Source: Marasmius tenuissimus (Eukaryota > Basidiomycota > Agaricomycetes > Agaricales > Marasmiaceae). Taken from it: 64,000 nt of DNA. The notes under the pieces are model-generated. The model saw only the letters and a program-made list of their open reading frames with translations. It searched no databases and had not been told where the DNA came from. The stretch is taken from assembly GCA_029532415.1 (NCBI GenBank), contig JAQOTA010000062.1, positions 682,001 to 746,000 of the forward strand. Reading direction: 5' to 3'. Positions within the stretch are counted from its first letter, which is position 1. Each line of letters starts with the position of its first letter. The translations under genes were made by a program, and so were the position numbers. Shown here piece by piece: positions 45,112-57,437 of the stretch.

Positions 45112-48100
45112 TCAGATGGAAAACCCACGTTTGGTCTCCGAATAGACGTCGGCGTCAGCTTCGTTCACTGCTTCCTCTGATGCGACTTGCTGTGCAGCGG
45201 GCTCACTGGAGCTCAACGCAAGTTCGGGGCCAGGGGTGTCGCCAGACGAAACCAGACTCGCCGGTGCAGGTGGAAGACCGTCCTCCACGGGTGCAGCGGT
45301 GTTGACAGGAAGGGTGATGGTCTCTTCGTGGGAGGGATGATCGGGTAGAGATGTCGGCTCTGCAGGGGGGATGGGTTCTGCCTCGACGACTGGAATGGCC
45401 GGAAGATCGACGGCCTTCTCCTCTGCCTGAGAAGAAGTATCGTTGAGTAGTTCGGTGTGAACGGGAATGTCTCCCAGATTCGTCTCGACCTTCTCATCCA
45501 ACACGTCCGCTGGCGATGCTGCGTCGGAGACATTCTTTACTTCCTGCGCAGGTTCCTTGGCTTCGACAGGTAGTTGGCTTTCCTCTGCAGCCTCATCCTT
45601 CGCTTCAACCTCTTCAGCGGCGACTGAACTTTCCTCGACTGTCGCTGGCTCGGCGCTGTCCGTGAGGCCGGTCGCAGCTGCGAGTGAAAGGAGCGTACCC
45701 ACGATTGACTCTCCGGCCGCCCGTAGCTCATCACCAACTCCAAAAGTTTGCTCACCCTCACGCGCTTGCGTTTGATCGGCTTCCTCCTTCGCAACGTCAA
45801 TCGATGGTTCGCTCGCCGAGACGGAGTGACTGGCCGTGAGAGCCTCAACCTCTTCGGGAGGAGCGACATCAACTTTCTCGTCTTCTATCTTATCGTTCTC
45901 AATGGTAGCAGCTGATCTGTGGGCGGCCTCCTCAACGGGAGCCACCTCAACTTCAACAGGAACCGCAGCTTGCTCTTCGGCCTTCTCTTCTGCCTCCACC
46001 GGAGCAGATGCCTCTTCAATAGGAGGTTCTGCCACGGGAGTTGCCTGCTCGACCGGCGTATCGTCCACCCTCTGCGCGTAGACGGGTTCTTCTGGCTGAG
46101 CGGCTTCGACATGTGTCGGTGGCTCCATGGGAGCATGCACGGTTTCCGTCGGAACGACGGGCGGAGTGATATCACGTTCCTTGTGCTCCTCTACTTCAGC
46201 CTGTACCGGGGGTTCAGATCCAGCAGCAAGAATCTTGACATGCTGTGCCGATGCATGCGCTTCTTCCTCTGCGACTTGGGCGGGTGTAACGTCGTCGTTA
46301 GCCTTGGTCGGCCCGGCTTGCGCTGGAACTGGCTCGGAAGCAGAAACAGGCGTTGCAGGTTCGGAGGGCTCGGCAACCTCTTCGACAAGAGCTACCTGAG
46401 CAGGAGCGGGCGAAGCGGCAGGCTCAGCAACCTCAGCCGGAGCCTCCACTGTCTCAGGAGCAGTAAATACCGAAGACTCCTCAGTTATCGTTGGTTGTGT
46501 TTCAGCGGTTGACCCTTCTTCTGTCTTCTCCTCGGGGACATCCGCAAGACCAGCACCAGAGGCAGCAGCTATCACGCCGGCTGTCAAGGCCGACTCTGAG
46601 ACAGGCAGCTCCTCTTCAACTTCGGCTTTAGCGACGCCCTTGTCCTGTGCCTCTACCGCCTCCTTGGTCTCGCCAGCCGCTTCGGATTTCTCCTCGCTAG
46701 GGGCAGCATCGCCATCCTTATCTACATCCTCCTCATCCCTTCCTGAAGTAACATCGGCAGCAGCACCGGCGGCAGCCAAGACACCAGCGCCAGTCAAAAC
46801 ATCACTACCCTTCTTGGCACCTTCCTTCTCCTTCGCTGGCGCCTCTTTCTTCTCGTCTACTGGGACTTTCTCCTTCGGCGCACTCTCATCTTCCAAAATC
46901 TCACCCATCTCTCCAATCTTCGGCGACCCTTTCTTCTTCTTCGACTTGCCCTTATCCTTCTCTCCCTCATCCTTGTCCTTATCCGACGAGGACCAGAACG
47001 TAAACCTCTTCTTCGCCGATGAACTAAACGACTTCAACGACGGTTTCGGCGACGTCGAACGCTCTGCAGTAGCAGAAGACGGCTCCGTCGTCGCAGAAGT
47101 AGAAACCGGAGTCCTCTCCGTACTCGTACCCGCAGGCTTGACAAACTTCTGATCAACAACCAACCACTCCAACGGTTTCGGTCTCCTCCCTGGCACTTCG
47201 ACTTCCAACCCAGGCACCTGCGTTGACAACCGACATATCGCGAACCGTGGCCAACTTTCAGAAATGGGATCCGAAAGCGAATCGGCCCAAAAGTCGATGA
47301 AGGCTTCGTCGAGCTTAACGAAGGATGATTGGGTGATCCGGGAAACATAAGGGGCTTCTTCGGGAGTCCTCTCTTGCCCGTTGTTCGTGGCAGAAGGTTC
47401 TGGAATTGTAATGGGGGGAAGGGCCTCGAGTGATTTTCCTCCTCTACCGCCGGCAGCTTTACGCTCGGACGACTTCCGGCTGGGTGTTTTCCTACCAGAA
47501 GGAGGAGTGCTCGAAGGGGGATGAGTGACTTCAAGATCCTTATCGAGCAATGTCTGGGCCAGCGGTGCTTTCAATATCTCGGATTCCAGGAATCCGTCGT
47601 TGGAGAACGAAGACCAATCTATTCCGAGTGTGTTGGAAGTATCAGTCTCCGCTGCGGTGGCGGGAGAAGTACCTCCGGTAGAAGCACTTTGTTCGCGGCG
47701 CTTGGCAGCGGCAGCGGTTGCGGCCTGCTTGTCGCCGCCGTTCAGCGACAAAGACCTTCTCCTTGTGAATCCGTTCGGGATATCGATCTTGAAAGTGGGA
47801 GAGGCGGCAGAGACGGGCTCGAAAAGGGAGAAAAGTTGAATAGTCTCGTCGGAAAGGATCTTGTTAACATCGACAGTATCCTCGTCAGACGAACTGGTGT
47901 CCTTCAATATATCCCAACATGCCCTGGTTCTGGTATATCCGGCAGCGAAATGTGCTCGGAGGGCTGCTTCGACGAGTTTGGTAAGGGACTTTGTAGGCAC
48001 ACCGGAGCTGGGAAGTCAGAGTCGATGTGTATGAACAACGCGTCGTGTCGTAAAGTCGAGAAGCGCGGACGTGGCAGGAGAGTGGCATCGGCACTGGGGG

Positions 48101-49406
48101 AAGAGGAGTAGGGGTATTGCTGAACAAGCTCCGCTAATCGCTTGGGTAAAGAATGGGAAGCAGCTTCATCCCTATGTTAAATCGTTAGAAAAGCGAGCAG
48201 TGTGATGGGGAAAAGACATACCGCAACGACGATAGGAAAAGGTGCTCCAACATTCTACCATGTCTTTCCCATCGGTTATAGAACGTCGACCAGTCATCTC
48301 CAGATTCCGACCGCTGAGACGTCAACAGACATAGACCGAATAACATGCTGAGTTTGCTGCCACTGACCCCATTCGCTTCGGCGTTTGCAGCGAGCGCAGA
48401 TAGGACGGTAAGAGTAGCGTTAAGGAGCTCGAGATGAGATTTCGGCACCAAAGGGACCAGGCTTTCGGAGAAAGCCTTGGGAGGATACGATGCACCCCTT
48501 TCCGCGTCGAAGAAAGTCTTGTACCACCCTTCATCCTTGCCAAGCGTCGAACCTTCAAGCTGAAGGTGACGAATTGCCCAACGCATGACTGCGGCCACAT
48601 CGTGAGCAGAATGTGCAGAGGTAATATGTGATTCGAATGAAGATGAGGAGGAATTGTTGGTAGAGAGCGTGTTCGACGGGCCGTTGGATGCCAATGATTG
48701 TATGAAGAGCGAAATCAGTCTTCGTTGAGTCTCTGGGGAGGCAGAGTACCAGTGTGGGTGCATCACTCCAAGGGTAGTGAGACCTGCAAATTACAATATG
48801 TCAATCAAGAGTTGCTAAAGCCCTGCCAGAAGACTGAGTCGTTGTCCTTCACTAAAACCGGCAGTGAAGGACCTTCGCCCCTTTTCTGAATTAGAATGAC
48901 TGCTCACCTTTAGCCATTATTGCCTGCGAGCATGTACGAATAAGAAGCAGTGCTTCCTGAGGCGAGAGGCGTCGTCGTCCGATAGCAGCTGCTGAGAGCA
49001 GCCCTTCTGGGTCAGTCTCTCCCTCGAAAACGACTCCTAGCGGTCGTCCCTTCGATTCATTCTTCGGCCCTGCAAGGTTCAACGAGAGGTGGAAATCCTG
49101 ATTGCTAGTGGGTGATTCTGACGTTAAAGGGGACTGTTGTGGACTCGAAGACCTGATCCTGAGCAATGAAAAGGACTCCTTCGACTTTCCTCCTTTCTCC
49201 TTCTCCCTCTTTGCGTCCTTCTCCTTCCCATTCCCATTCACCTCGTTCGTGAAATTGTTGGCGGTTGGTGATACATTCGGTGATACCCGTTCGAATTTTC
49301 CTTCGAGCAGGGATGGGTCCGAGTGTCGTCGCTTGTTTGGGGATCCTGGGTCGTCCTTGTCGTGCTTCTTACGTGGGCCAAAGACTTTGGAAAGGAACGA
49401 GGGCAT
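45112..49406 (-). CDS. Msb1/Mug8 (DUF1708)-domain protein with long acidic Ala/Glu/Pro tail
   Basis: The start at 49406 (MPSFLSKVFGPRKKHDKDD) matches the usual N-terminus of fungal Msb1-domain proteins, which act with Rho-family GTPases in polarised growth. A Ser-rich basic segment is followed by the RhoGAP-related region: GRRRLSPQEALLLIRTCSQA, LGVMHPHWYSASPETQRRLI, AVMRWAIRHLQLEG and WSTFYNRWERHGRMLEHLFL. Another exon reads KRLAELVQQYPYSSSPS and LLPRPRFSTLRHDALFIHID. The last long frame (SLTKLVEAALRAHFAAGYTR onward) ends the domain (LDEAFIDFWADSLSD) and continues with a basic KDKGKSKKKKGSPK stretch and roughly 500 residues of low-complexity Ala/Glu/Pro/Val repeats. The join near 48000-48070 is unresolved: the two frames differ and the only obvious intron is too short, so an unusual splice or a sequence error is possible. 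Confidence 0.72.
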
Positions 49407-49928
49407 CGCGTAGCCCTTTTGAGGTAACAAATGAGCAGCTGCGGATGACAAGGAAGTAATAGAACGAACCTTGAGATATTCAGGACTAGTTCAGCGGCAG
49501 AATCGATGTCGGAGGTAAAGGCACAAAACAGAGTTCCAACACGTGGGTAGAAATGTGGGACGATCAACAAATGGGGGCTGGATTTGTTACCATCAAGCTC
49601 AACGTCCAGGTTCCCCTCTGTAGATCCGAAATTTCCTGCCTCTTCAAAGGAGAGAGAGAAGAATATGAGACGATTTGCACAAGATGCGACGGGTAGAATT
49701 GAGCCACGGCCGGAAATTTTCATGAATTTATGTAAAATTTTATCTGTCTCCCTGAACAAAGGGGTCCAGGAGCCGACGACTTGAGGCCAGCGGCTAACCC
49801 ACGGGCTCAAGCTGCTCATCAGCATCATAGATTGAACTCTAGCTTTGATTTCTCCATGCTCTATATGTACCCGGAAAGAAAGGAACGGACCACTAATCTA
49901 GTACTAATACAGAAATCCAGCGATCCAA
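49407..49928. other. 5' flank of the Msb1-domain gene
   Basis: A 196-codon open frame on the minus strand (49238-49828) overlaps this region, but it has no motif and runs into the coding exon in another frame. I read it as promoter and 5' UTR. A splice acceptor-like TTACCTCAAAAG just above the ATG hints at a 5'-UTR intron. Confidence 0.4.
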
Positions 49929-51440
49929 CTACTGCTTCTTCTTCACCTTGACAGCCTTGTCCTTCGAGCTCGGAGTCTTGTTACCAAGAGTAAACAACAA
50001 ACTTCCCGAGAAAACCATGCCAGCTCCCGCAGCCAGCTGCGAGTTCCATCCGCCGAACCACCAGACACTGATACATAAACTTATAGCTTTACGCGTCGTA
50101 AGTACGAGATTGGTCGACACCGAAGAGACTCTCTGGGGTAGGGGGGCGGCGTTCTTAGAAATCTAGCCGATATTCGGGAGGAGGAACAGAGGAACGTACC
50201 GAGGAGAGACGATTAACCCCAGAGACACAGATCAGTTGAGTGACGAGGTTACCTCCCAACATTAACCAGGGAATCAGCGACGAAGTCTTGTTATCTGAGA
50301 GACTTGAAAACCCTTGCTTGACGTCCGGAATAAGGAACAAGAAAACCGGGAGAGAGAGAAAGTGCTAGGGAGAGAGTATCAGCAGCTTGTAGAAGAAAAG
50401 ATACATAAAGGGAAGCTCACAGTATAGAAAACGCCTTCTTTCCAACAGGGTCCATATTTCTTGTAAGTCTGCTCTTGCAGAATGCCCAAGACGCCTGTGA
50501 GAATCAAAGATACAACAAGCATCCCAATTCCAATAGCATATCTGTTCATGTCGCCAGAAGCGTCCTTTGTACTCGAATGCGGAGAGGACTTCGACAGCGT
50601 CGCAAGGACAACTCCGACCGAAACCAACGTAACGGATATCTAGATGGAGGCAGAACTTCAGTAACGAGATCGGAAGAAAAGACGGCGGCCGTACCACTTG
50701 CAAAAAGGTATACCGTCGCCTTAGTACCAAAAACCCAAGGAGCATGGATACAGCTAGGCCTAATGAATTCAGATTTCGGGTCAAAACACTTCCTAACCTC
50801 GTTATTCAAACTCAAGGACATACCAGCCGACCTAAAGACAATCATAACCGCCAGCGGCACATTGAACGCGAACGCCCAGTTGTTGAGCAACGATCCCGTA
50901 GTCAAAACGACAACTTGCAACGCCCATTGGGATATCGGCACTTGTTGGGGTTTCAACCGAGGTATTCTATTATTCCCAAAATGGAGGAAGGAAGGTAGAG
51001 ATTGAATGGTGATGAATACCATCTGCGAAAAAGTGAGGAAAGACCCTGTTGGGATCGATTCGAGGGTTAGCTCAACGTCTAGCGTTTCCACAATTGCGTG
51101 CGACGTACCGATCCCAGGGTTCATAGTAAGCAGTTGCTCGTATGTCCATACGTTCCTGTTTTCCTTCGTTGAACTTCTCAACCGTATCAAGGGCAGATGA
51201 ATAAATTGCGAGGGCACTCACGCGCAACAGCCTCCGAAGACCGTCGAGAGAATCTGTGTGAACGATTAGTACACCTACTCAAACCTCAAAATACGGCACA
51301 CGTACCGAAGAATAGTCAAGCAGAACCGATGCTACTTGCGAAAATTTGACACCAGGGTCTGGCTGCCGCTTCGTATCGTTATGGTTGAGACCATCCTGGG
51401 TTGTGGCCTGGCCCTTTGTCACCGCTCTTCGAGCTTGCAT
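49929..51440 (-). CDS. UDP-N-acetylglucosamine/UDP-sugar transporter (UAA family, Yea4/SLC35B4-like)
   Basis: A multi-exon model of about 360 aa starting at 51440 (MQARRAVTKGQATTQDGLNH). Family segments in order are YSSILSTVFGGCCANVWTYE, GSFLTFSQMVFITIQSLPSF, PLAVMIVFRSAGLAVSMLLG, VSVGVVLATLS, ILTGVLGILQEQTYKKYG, WLMLGGNLVTQLICVSGVNR and NLVLTTRKAISLCISVWWFG. About ten membrane helices are expected. These match the UAA clade that contains yeast Yea4, which carries UDP-GlcNAc into the ER lumen for chitin synthesis. The protein ends KVKKKQ; the last four residues KKKQ fit the dilysine KKxx ER-retrieval signal, consistent with ER residence. The substrate (UDP-GlcNAc and/or UDP-xylose) is inferred from family. 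Confidence 0.85.
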
Positions 51441-51845
51441 TGCCAAGAGAGTTTTGCGAAGCGTTTGCTGAACCAAAAGACCTGTCTTGATGAGTAAATC
51501 TATGAGGCAGAGAGTGTCATAGCGATGGGGGGAAGAGACTGATGACAGAAGGAGTACTAAGGGAGCTCGAATTGGCATGGCCGAAGCTTAGCCGAGGTAT
51601 TTCTCGCCGCCACGTCAAGATTCTCAGGCCGAGGCTATAGCTCAATGAGTTGTTGACAGCCAAGGCACAAATTGGACCTTTGTGATGACCAGCCACATAT
51701 CTAAGTACAGAGTACTACAGGGATCAACACGAGAATGTTACAAACATATTATAAAATATACCATTGTCCTTGTGAAGAGTCCATATGTATACACAATCGT
51801 CACAGCTAATACTAGTCCATCGGCGAGCAATCTGTGTTTCACTCT
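51441..51845. other. Intergenic region
   Basis: Promoter of the UDP-sugar transporter (minus) and 3' UTR of the Ser/Arg-rich gene. A/T-rich around 51720-51790. No gene. Confidence 0.4.
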
Positions 51846-52850
51846 TTAGTATAGGAATTTAGGTGCTGGTACCAGTTCACTGTCCGAAGTGCTGCGATCA
51901 AAGCGCAAAGGCCGAGGAGGAGGTTCCAAGGGCGGGGAAAATGGAGCATATCTGGCGAGAGGAGACGGAGCTCGAGGGTTCAGTGTGTGCAACGGTAGAT
52001 GGAACACCTCTCCCTGTCCCATCCTCCACTTTGGAGATTTAGGAGACGGAGGCAAAGCTGTAGGCACACGTACACCATCTGCTGACACAGTGATTGCGGG
52101 TAAGGATGCGGAACGCTCCCTCGTAAAAGCTTCGAAGTCAGCTTCTGGCTCAAGGATAAGATTCCCTTTCCTGGGCCTACTCTTGCTCCTGCTCCCACTC
52201 CTGCTTCTGGCCCGTCGATTAAGACTTTCGCCTTCTTTGACGCGACCCCGGAGCCCCGTTCCCATTGAAGGCTTTCCTTTCGCGTGGCCACCCCCAATAT
52301 GAAACACTGTCTTCGCTATGGTTCGCGGGTAGGCGCTAGAGTCCTGAGCAGCCACGACCATGGCGATTCTGGGTATATCCGTGGCCGCTGTGGTACTCTC
52401 CAGCCGCTTCCGACCAAAAATAAACCCAGAAAGTCCTGGTGACCCTCTACGGCCGGTCCCATCAGAAGTTGAAGGACGCATATCAGTGGCAGGACGTCTG
52501 CCCCGGGTCTTCTGTGAAAAGTCGCCAAGGGAAGTCCATGTCTTCATGGAGGGTTTAGGTCGAAGTTCCGGCGGGTAGCCGGTGATGCTCTCTGCCTTCA
52601 GATCATATCCGGGAGAGACGTGTTGTTGCGTAACTTTCGAGAGACTGGGTTGCGAGTTGGAATGATGGTGAGATGTACTGGGACGAGTGGTATTGCTGGC
52701 GGAGGAGAACGAAAAAGAACGGAGGGAAGAAGGCGAGTGTCCGACACTACTTATCGAAGATGAACGAGAGTGCCCAGGTGCGAAGGGAAGGGTCGGTCTT
52801 GTTTCTCCTGTTCGATTCTCCCTGGCGGAGAGGAGTGATGGTATGGCCAT
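51846..52850 (-). CDS. Disordered Ser/Arg/Pro-rich hypothetical protein
   Basis: A single uninterrupted frame of 334 aa, MAIPSLLSARENRTGETRPT to ELVPAPKFLY. It is low in hydrophobic residues. Serine-rich tracts (HSRSSSISSVGHSPSSLRSF), an RS-type patch (RRARSRSGSRSKSRPRK) and a proline-rich end (PPLEPPPRPLRF) are visible. A short ordered-looking core lies at IPRIAMVVAAQDSSAYPRTI. I recognise no domain. Long frame and codon use support a real gene. The charged RS patch could mediate RNA or protein contacts, but that is speculation. Confidence 0.65.
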   Translation of the reverse strand: MAIPSLLSARENRTGETRPTLPFAPGHSRSSSISSVGHSPSSLRSFSFSSASNTTRPSTSHHHSNSQPSLSKVTQQHVSPGYDLKAESITGYPPELRPKPSMKTWTSLGDFSQKTRGRRPATDMRPSTSDGTGRRGSPGLSGFIFGRKRLESTTAATDIPRIAMVVAAQDSSAYPRTIAKTVFHIGGGHAKGKPSMGTGLRGRVKEGESLNRRARSRSGSRSKSRPRKGNLILEPEADFEAFTRERSASLPAITVSADGVRVPTALPPSPKSPKWRMGQGEVFHLPLHTLNPRAPSPLARYAPFSPPLEPPPRPLRFDRSTSDSELVPAPKFLY

Positions 52851-53072
52851 ACGGCGATGGAAATATGGGATAAAGTGCGATAGAGCTGCGTTCTCGTATG
52901 GCTAAAGGGTAGAAGAGATTTCGGTAGATACGAAGCCTCGAGATGGAGCAATAAATGGGACAAAGTTGAGACGAAACGAGGAAATCCAGACGAGTTTGAA
53001 AATGACTTATTTCGTCCTGTCATGGAGACAGATCTGTGCGAGAGATCATAACAACTGTCGCTGGCGGCCTTT

Positions 53073-53916
53073 TCAAGCCTCTCCATCGACAGCCTCAGCC
53101 TGATGATCATGACTGTCATCGGCGACTGGATTCCGCCTCCCGTTTGTTCTTGTCGATCTTCTCGGTTCACCTCCCGCCTCTACCAGTTCGTCCTCCTCGC
53201 CTTCTTCAGTGTGAGCGACCTTTTTCTTGTTTTTCCAACCTTTACCCCCTGGGCGTTCAGGATAATCTTTGTCGGTTTCCTTCTCCCTTTCACCCTTCGG
53301 TCGACGACCCCGCCTTTTCTTGCCCGCTGTAATAGTGGGTTCCGCTTTTTCTGGGCCCAAGTCATCTATTTCCATCGAGTTTGAGTCAGTTTGCTTCCCT
53401 CCCGATCCTGCCTGGCCGTCCGGAGAGCCTTGCGAATGAGAGGCTTGCTTTGGACGTAACTGCACTTCCTTGAACCGCAGACGTTGGGAGGTCGTACCGA
53501 CGTAAGCCAGGTGACGCTTAGAGCGGTTTTGGTCCTCTTCCGTAGCTTAGCAAGGACATTGATTAGATCAAAGTAAGGGCTTACCTTTACTTTCCATGAA
53601 TAGCAGTTCGCTCCCGATAAGCGTGTCGTGCTGACCTTTGAGAATCGTTCCAGAAAGTTGCATGAACGGAGTTGGAGTATCTAATCCCTGTAATAGATGT
53701 CCTCTCGACTTAGCGAGCGAATTGAAAGCACAATGCAAGTCACGATCGTACAATTAGCCGCATATGTTCGCTGCTTGCGATCAAGGTGGGTTCCACATTC
53801 TCCAGCTCGACAGTGACATAGCAAATCTCTTCATCTTCGTATTCGTCGTCTTGCCCGAAGTCTTGTACTTGAATGTAGCCTGGACATAACGTAGCAGGGG
53901 GCAACGCGTCTGACAT
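53073..53916 (-). CDS. TFIIIC tau55-related subunit (TFIIIC_sub6 domain)
   Basis: The start at 53916 reads MSDALPPATLCPGYIQVQDF. The first 100-120 residues form the triple-barrel TFIIIC_sub6 domain: EDEEICYVTVELENVEPTLI, MRLIGLDTPTPFMQLSGTIL, KGQHDTLIGSELLFMES, and after the second intron NRSKRHLAYVGTTSQRLRFK. This is the fold of the tau55/Sfc7 subunit that, with tau95, binds the A box of tRNA genes for RNA polymerase III initiation. Introns fall after LI and after MESK. The C-terminal half is charged and disordered (KKRRGRRPKGEREKETDKD, KKVAHTEEGEEDELVEAGGE), with possible nuclear-localisation clusters. The histidine-phosphatase domain of Saccharomyces Tfc7 is absent, as in many other fungi. 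Confidence 0.83.
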
Positions 53917-54109
53917 CGATGATGGTGGTGGAAGTCAACCGCCACAGTCGAAGCAACTCAATTCCTGGTCCGAGACTTCATGTTGATACTCAGCACGTGA
54001 CGATTCAGGGTCGCGTTTGGCGCCCACAGAGACCTACACGCCACCGTGAACATCGTTTTGAATGAGTAGAGCGCACGCTACGGGAGAATACATGGGGTGG
54101 TTAAGCAAT

Positions 54110-56003
54110 CTACTTCGCAGACAAGCCCGCGCTTCTCTGCAGATACCCGTTGAGCTCGTCCCTCTTCTCACAATTCTCAAACTCAAAGCTCCTTGCCAGG
54201 CCATCGAGTTTGTCCTTCCAATCGTCCCCACTCACGAGCTCTTTGAACATGTCTGCCCACTCGGCTACTAGACATTCCGCCAACAATATCGTCCTAGAAA
54301 TACGGCTTGTTCGTTCTTCCGTGCTCCATAAATGCGGGTAGAGTCTGTTCGTATCGGAGTCGGGAACTTCGGTCTTGATGAGGTTGACAATCGGGTCATA
54401 GATGTGCTTTACAAGCTTATCGTCAGCGCCCCAAGCATCGGCAGCAATTCGATACTTTTTGTGAAGGAAGGAGCGGAAGTGCTGCATATACGGGGTGTTC
54501 GGAGAGACGTACACCATCCCCTGGAAGCCGATGTCTTTGTATAGCCAGATAGACCAGCTCAGCCGATCCTAAATGCGATCACCGGTGAGAACTTACATAT
54601 GCAGCTTGAGAGTCGGGAGTTGAGCGCACCTTCTGGTAGATCTCAAGCTGGTCCCTCAAAACCATGTACCGTCGCTTATTGATTTCGTCTGCCTTCTCCT
54701 TCCCACCGTCGTAATCTTCCCTGGCGTAAACGGGTCCCCATTCCCCGTTCCAGACGCAAAACCCACGTTTGTCCATCCATTCTCTCTTGGTCTTGTACAC
54801 GTTTGTCATTTTCTCCTTCTGCTCCTCACTGCCGGTGTAAACGCCGTGTCCTGCTCTGTTTTCAAATTTCGGGAAACCGTATGTTGCGTAGTCATGGATC
54901 GCAAACGCGATGTTGGCTCCCCAGCGTGCCGTAGCATCGTCAGGGAACTTACTGAAGTCAGTGGCGAATGTGTTACCGTCCAAGAAAATGACGTGGTTCG
55001 TATCAATGGATGAAACGGCCTTGCAAGTCCTATCGTAAATCTCCATGAGCTTGGCCTGGGTCGGATGGGGATCGGCGGGTTCGTTCAGAAGCTGGCAGAG
55101 GATGCATTAGGTTTGAACGGTTCGAACAAGTGCGGGACCTGTAAAACTTACGTTGTAACCAGCAACCCATGTATTGTTCTTGTATTTCTTCGCAATTTCT
55201 TCCCACAACCAAACGAAGCGGTCTTGGAAGTCCTTGTGGCGCCAAAAGTTCCCGATGTGAGTTCCTCCGTCGGCATGCCATCCACCGCTTTGTCTACACG
55301 CGACACTTGAGCGTTAAATGTTGTTATTTATAGAGAATACTCACCCGCCCGGAGCTGCGTGAAGATCTATTATTGTGTAGATGCCCTCATCGGCGCACAA
55401 CGAAACGACACGATCGAGATGCCTAAAGGCGTCGGGTTTTAAAACCCGTGGGTTCATGTCATCTTCATTTCAATTGCGAGTATGAGATCAGTTTCATTGG
55501 CCCATGTGAGGGAGTCTAAAATCACCTTCAAAATGCTTGTAGTTGATCGCAATTCGTATGCAGTTCAAGCCCAGAGACTTGTAGAAGGCAGCGTCGGACT
55601 TGGTGAAGAAATATTCCAAGAACTGGTACTTTTTTGAACAGAGTGCCTTGAGCATAGAGCATTATAATTTGTCGCACCTTGTCGAAGAAGAAATCTGCTT
55701 TCTCTTGCCCGATGGAGGCGGCCAGCCCTTCCCGCATTTGATACTCAACAGCGGGAAACCCTGAGTTTTCACTCATTATCAATCGACGATCGGAAAAGCA
55801 TCATAGTGGCACACCTGATATGAAGTTCTCCATCCTGTCGTAGAGCGGCTTTCAATGAGTTGTACGTCGGTCTCATCCAACGACTGCAGGACGTACATCA
55901 TCCACCCTCCTAAGCCTGCTCCTCGCAGAACAATCTCCTTCTCCGTACCGGAATCATAGACGACGAATCTAGTGCCCTTGACCTTGATGAACGATGCAGA
56001 CAT
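54110..56003 (-). CDS. Glycoside hydrolase family 5, intracellular (no signal peptide)
   Basis: Starts at 56003 (MSASFIKVKGTRFVVYDSGT). A short exon then joins GLGGWMMMENFISGFP. Next come KSLGLNCIRIAINYKHFEDD, GIYTIIDLHAAPGGQSGGWH, the acid/base region AGYNLLNEPADP (Glu of NEP), ANIAFAIHDYATYGFP, and the nucleophile region GFCVWNGEWGPVY (Glu of GEWG). Both catalytic glutamates of clan GH-A are present. LSWSIWLYKDIGFQGMVYVS follows, then a helical C-terminal extension of about 120 residues. The lack of a signal peptide suggests a cytosolic or vacuolar substrate. The W-x-x-MENFI-x-G-x-P start resembles fungal GH5 enzymes acting on glucosides rather than secreted cellulases. The exact subfamily is not assigned. 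Confidence 0.87.
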
Positions 56004-57437
56004 GAGAGTGTTATCGTGGGGTCCCCCATCGCTCAAGAGCGGAAGGGAAGACCAACAACCCCCGGGCCCCGACTGTAGTTCAGTTTCTATCGGGCCGGGT
56101 GTTCCGGGTGTCCGGTGACCTCGATTGCCACCGAGCTTTTGGCCCAGGGCCCACTTCACTTCTATGGATTTAAAGACACTCCAAGGTCTAACGGCCTTGC
56201 TACTTTCCTCATACCCAAGACATATGATTATTCACTTATCTAAGAGGAAGTTTTATCCCGACGCGAAACATAGAAGATCAGAAAACGTTTGATGAAGTGA
56301 TTTTCGAGACATCCGGAAATATCCGAAAATCAATTCGGTTGCCACTGTCTATTTATTTATTCTTAGCAACGCTTTATTATTTTTCTGTGCGCTTCTGCGC
56401 AGAAAAGTGTTCACTCATGCTCATCCAGCTTTGAGAGACGTTGTGAAGCTTGCACCTCGATGAGGGAAGCTTGGGAGAGAGAGAAAAACCCACCGAAAAT
56501 GCACCTTTTCCGATTATAACTTCTAGGGTCGGACCCGCAACGCAACTACCATAAGGAATCACGGATCTGTAACGCCTTAATAAAGGCACTGTTCCGTGTA
56601 TCTACAAATTTTCGTTCATCTATCTCCGAAAGACTCGAACAACCTATAGGGCCGAGGCTATTTCGACTGTGCCAAAAGTTTTCAACCAGTCGAAACTCCG
56701 GGTTCGGTGAAATTCACTCTCATCCGACAATTCGTTGACTTAGTGTATGGAGATCTGTCAGCCAAAGCCCTTCAGTCAATTATAACCATTCGCCGCTCAC
56801 GAAATTGACGGAATCCCTTCATCGTTATTCTGTTCTGTAGACTGAGGCTTAGCCTGACAGGCGTGAGTAGGTGTAAGTCCATATGGAACAGCTCGCGATG
56901 AGAATAGCCTACAGGCAGCCTATAGGACCCATGGACTCCGATGGAGCTTCCCTTCCCGAAGGTGGTGTTCCAGGGTCCTTAAGCAACCATTTTCCTCAAT
57001 CGAACCGGCCTGGCTCGAATAGGCGACCCTCCATATGCACACGTATCACGCTGTGAGAACTAGTGTGCAAATATGAGCTTCCGCGTCGATCAGAATCTCG
57101 GATTATTATAACGCGAGAGAAGGTAGATCTCATACCAGCGGGAAGGGGCCAAAATCAGCATTAAGTAGAATACTTAGACTATCAGAAGCCAAACAATAAT
57201 ATGAAGGCGACTGCTCGGGTATCGTTTTTATTTTACCTACTCTCCCGCCCGCGAGTTCCTGTCCGTTCCCAGTCAATATCTCCTACTTCCTACGACTCCA
57301 TATGTATTGTCAGGTGCTCGCCTTACTACTGTGTCTGGACTTTCAGTGGAAATTGAGCAGAGTTGATATGTACGCCAACTTCGATGGTTCAGGGGTCTAC
57401 ACGGCATTCTTATCATAAGGCCTCTGTTGAGTTGACG
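56004..57437. other. 1.4-kb region without a gene
   Basis: 5' flank of the GH5 gene and 3' flank of the DUF6534 gene. Open frames are short and motif-free. Around 56340-56400 the sequence is A/T-rich (TATTTATTTATTCTTAG, CTTTATTATTTTTC). A TGCGCTTCTGCGCAGAA imperfect palindrome lies at 56389-56405. No transposon ends or RNA gene were found. Confidence 0.4.

Noticed and set aside
49238..49828. 196-codon frame on the minus strand over the Msb1-domain gene start
   Set aside because: Overlaps the coding exon in another frame and has no conserved motif; better explained as 5' flank.
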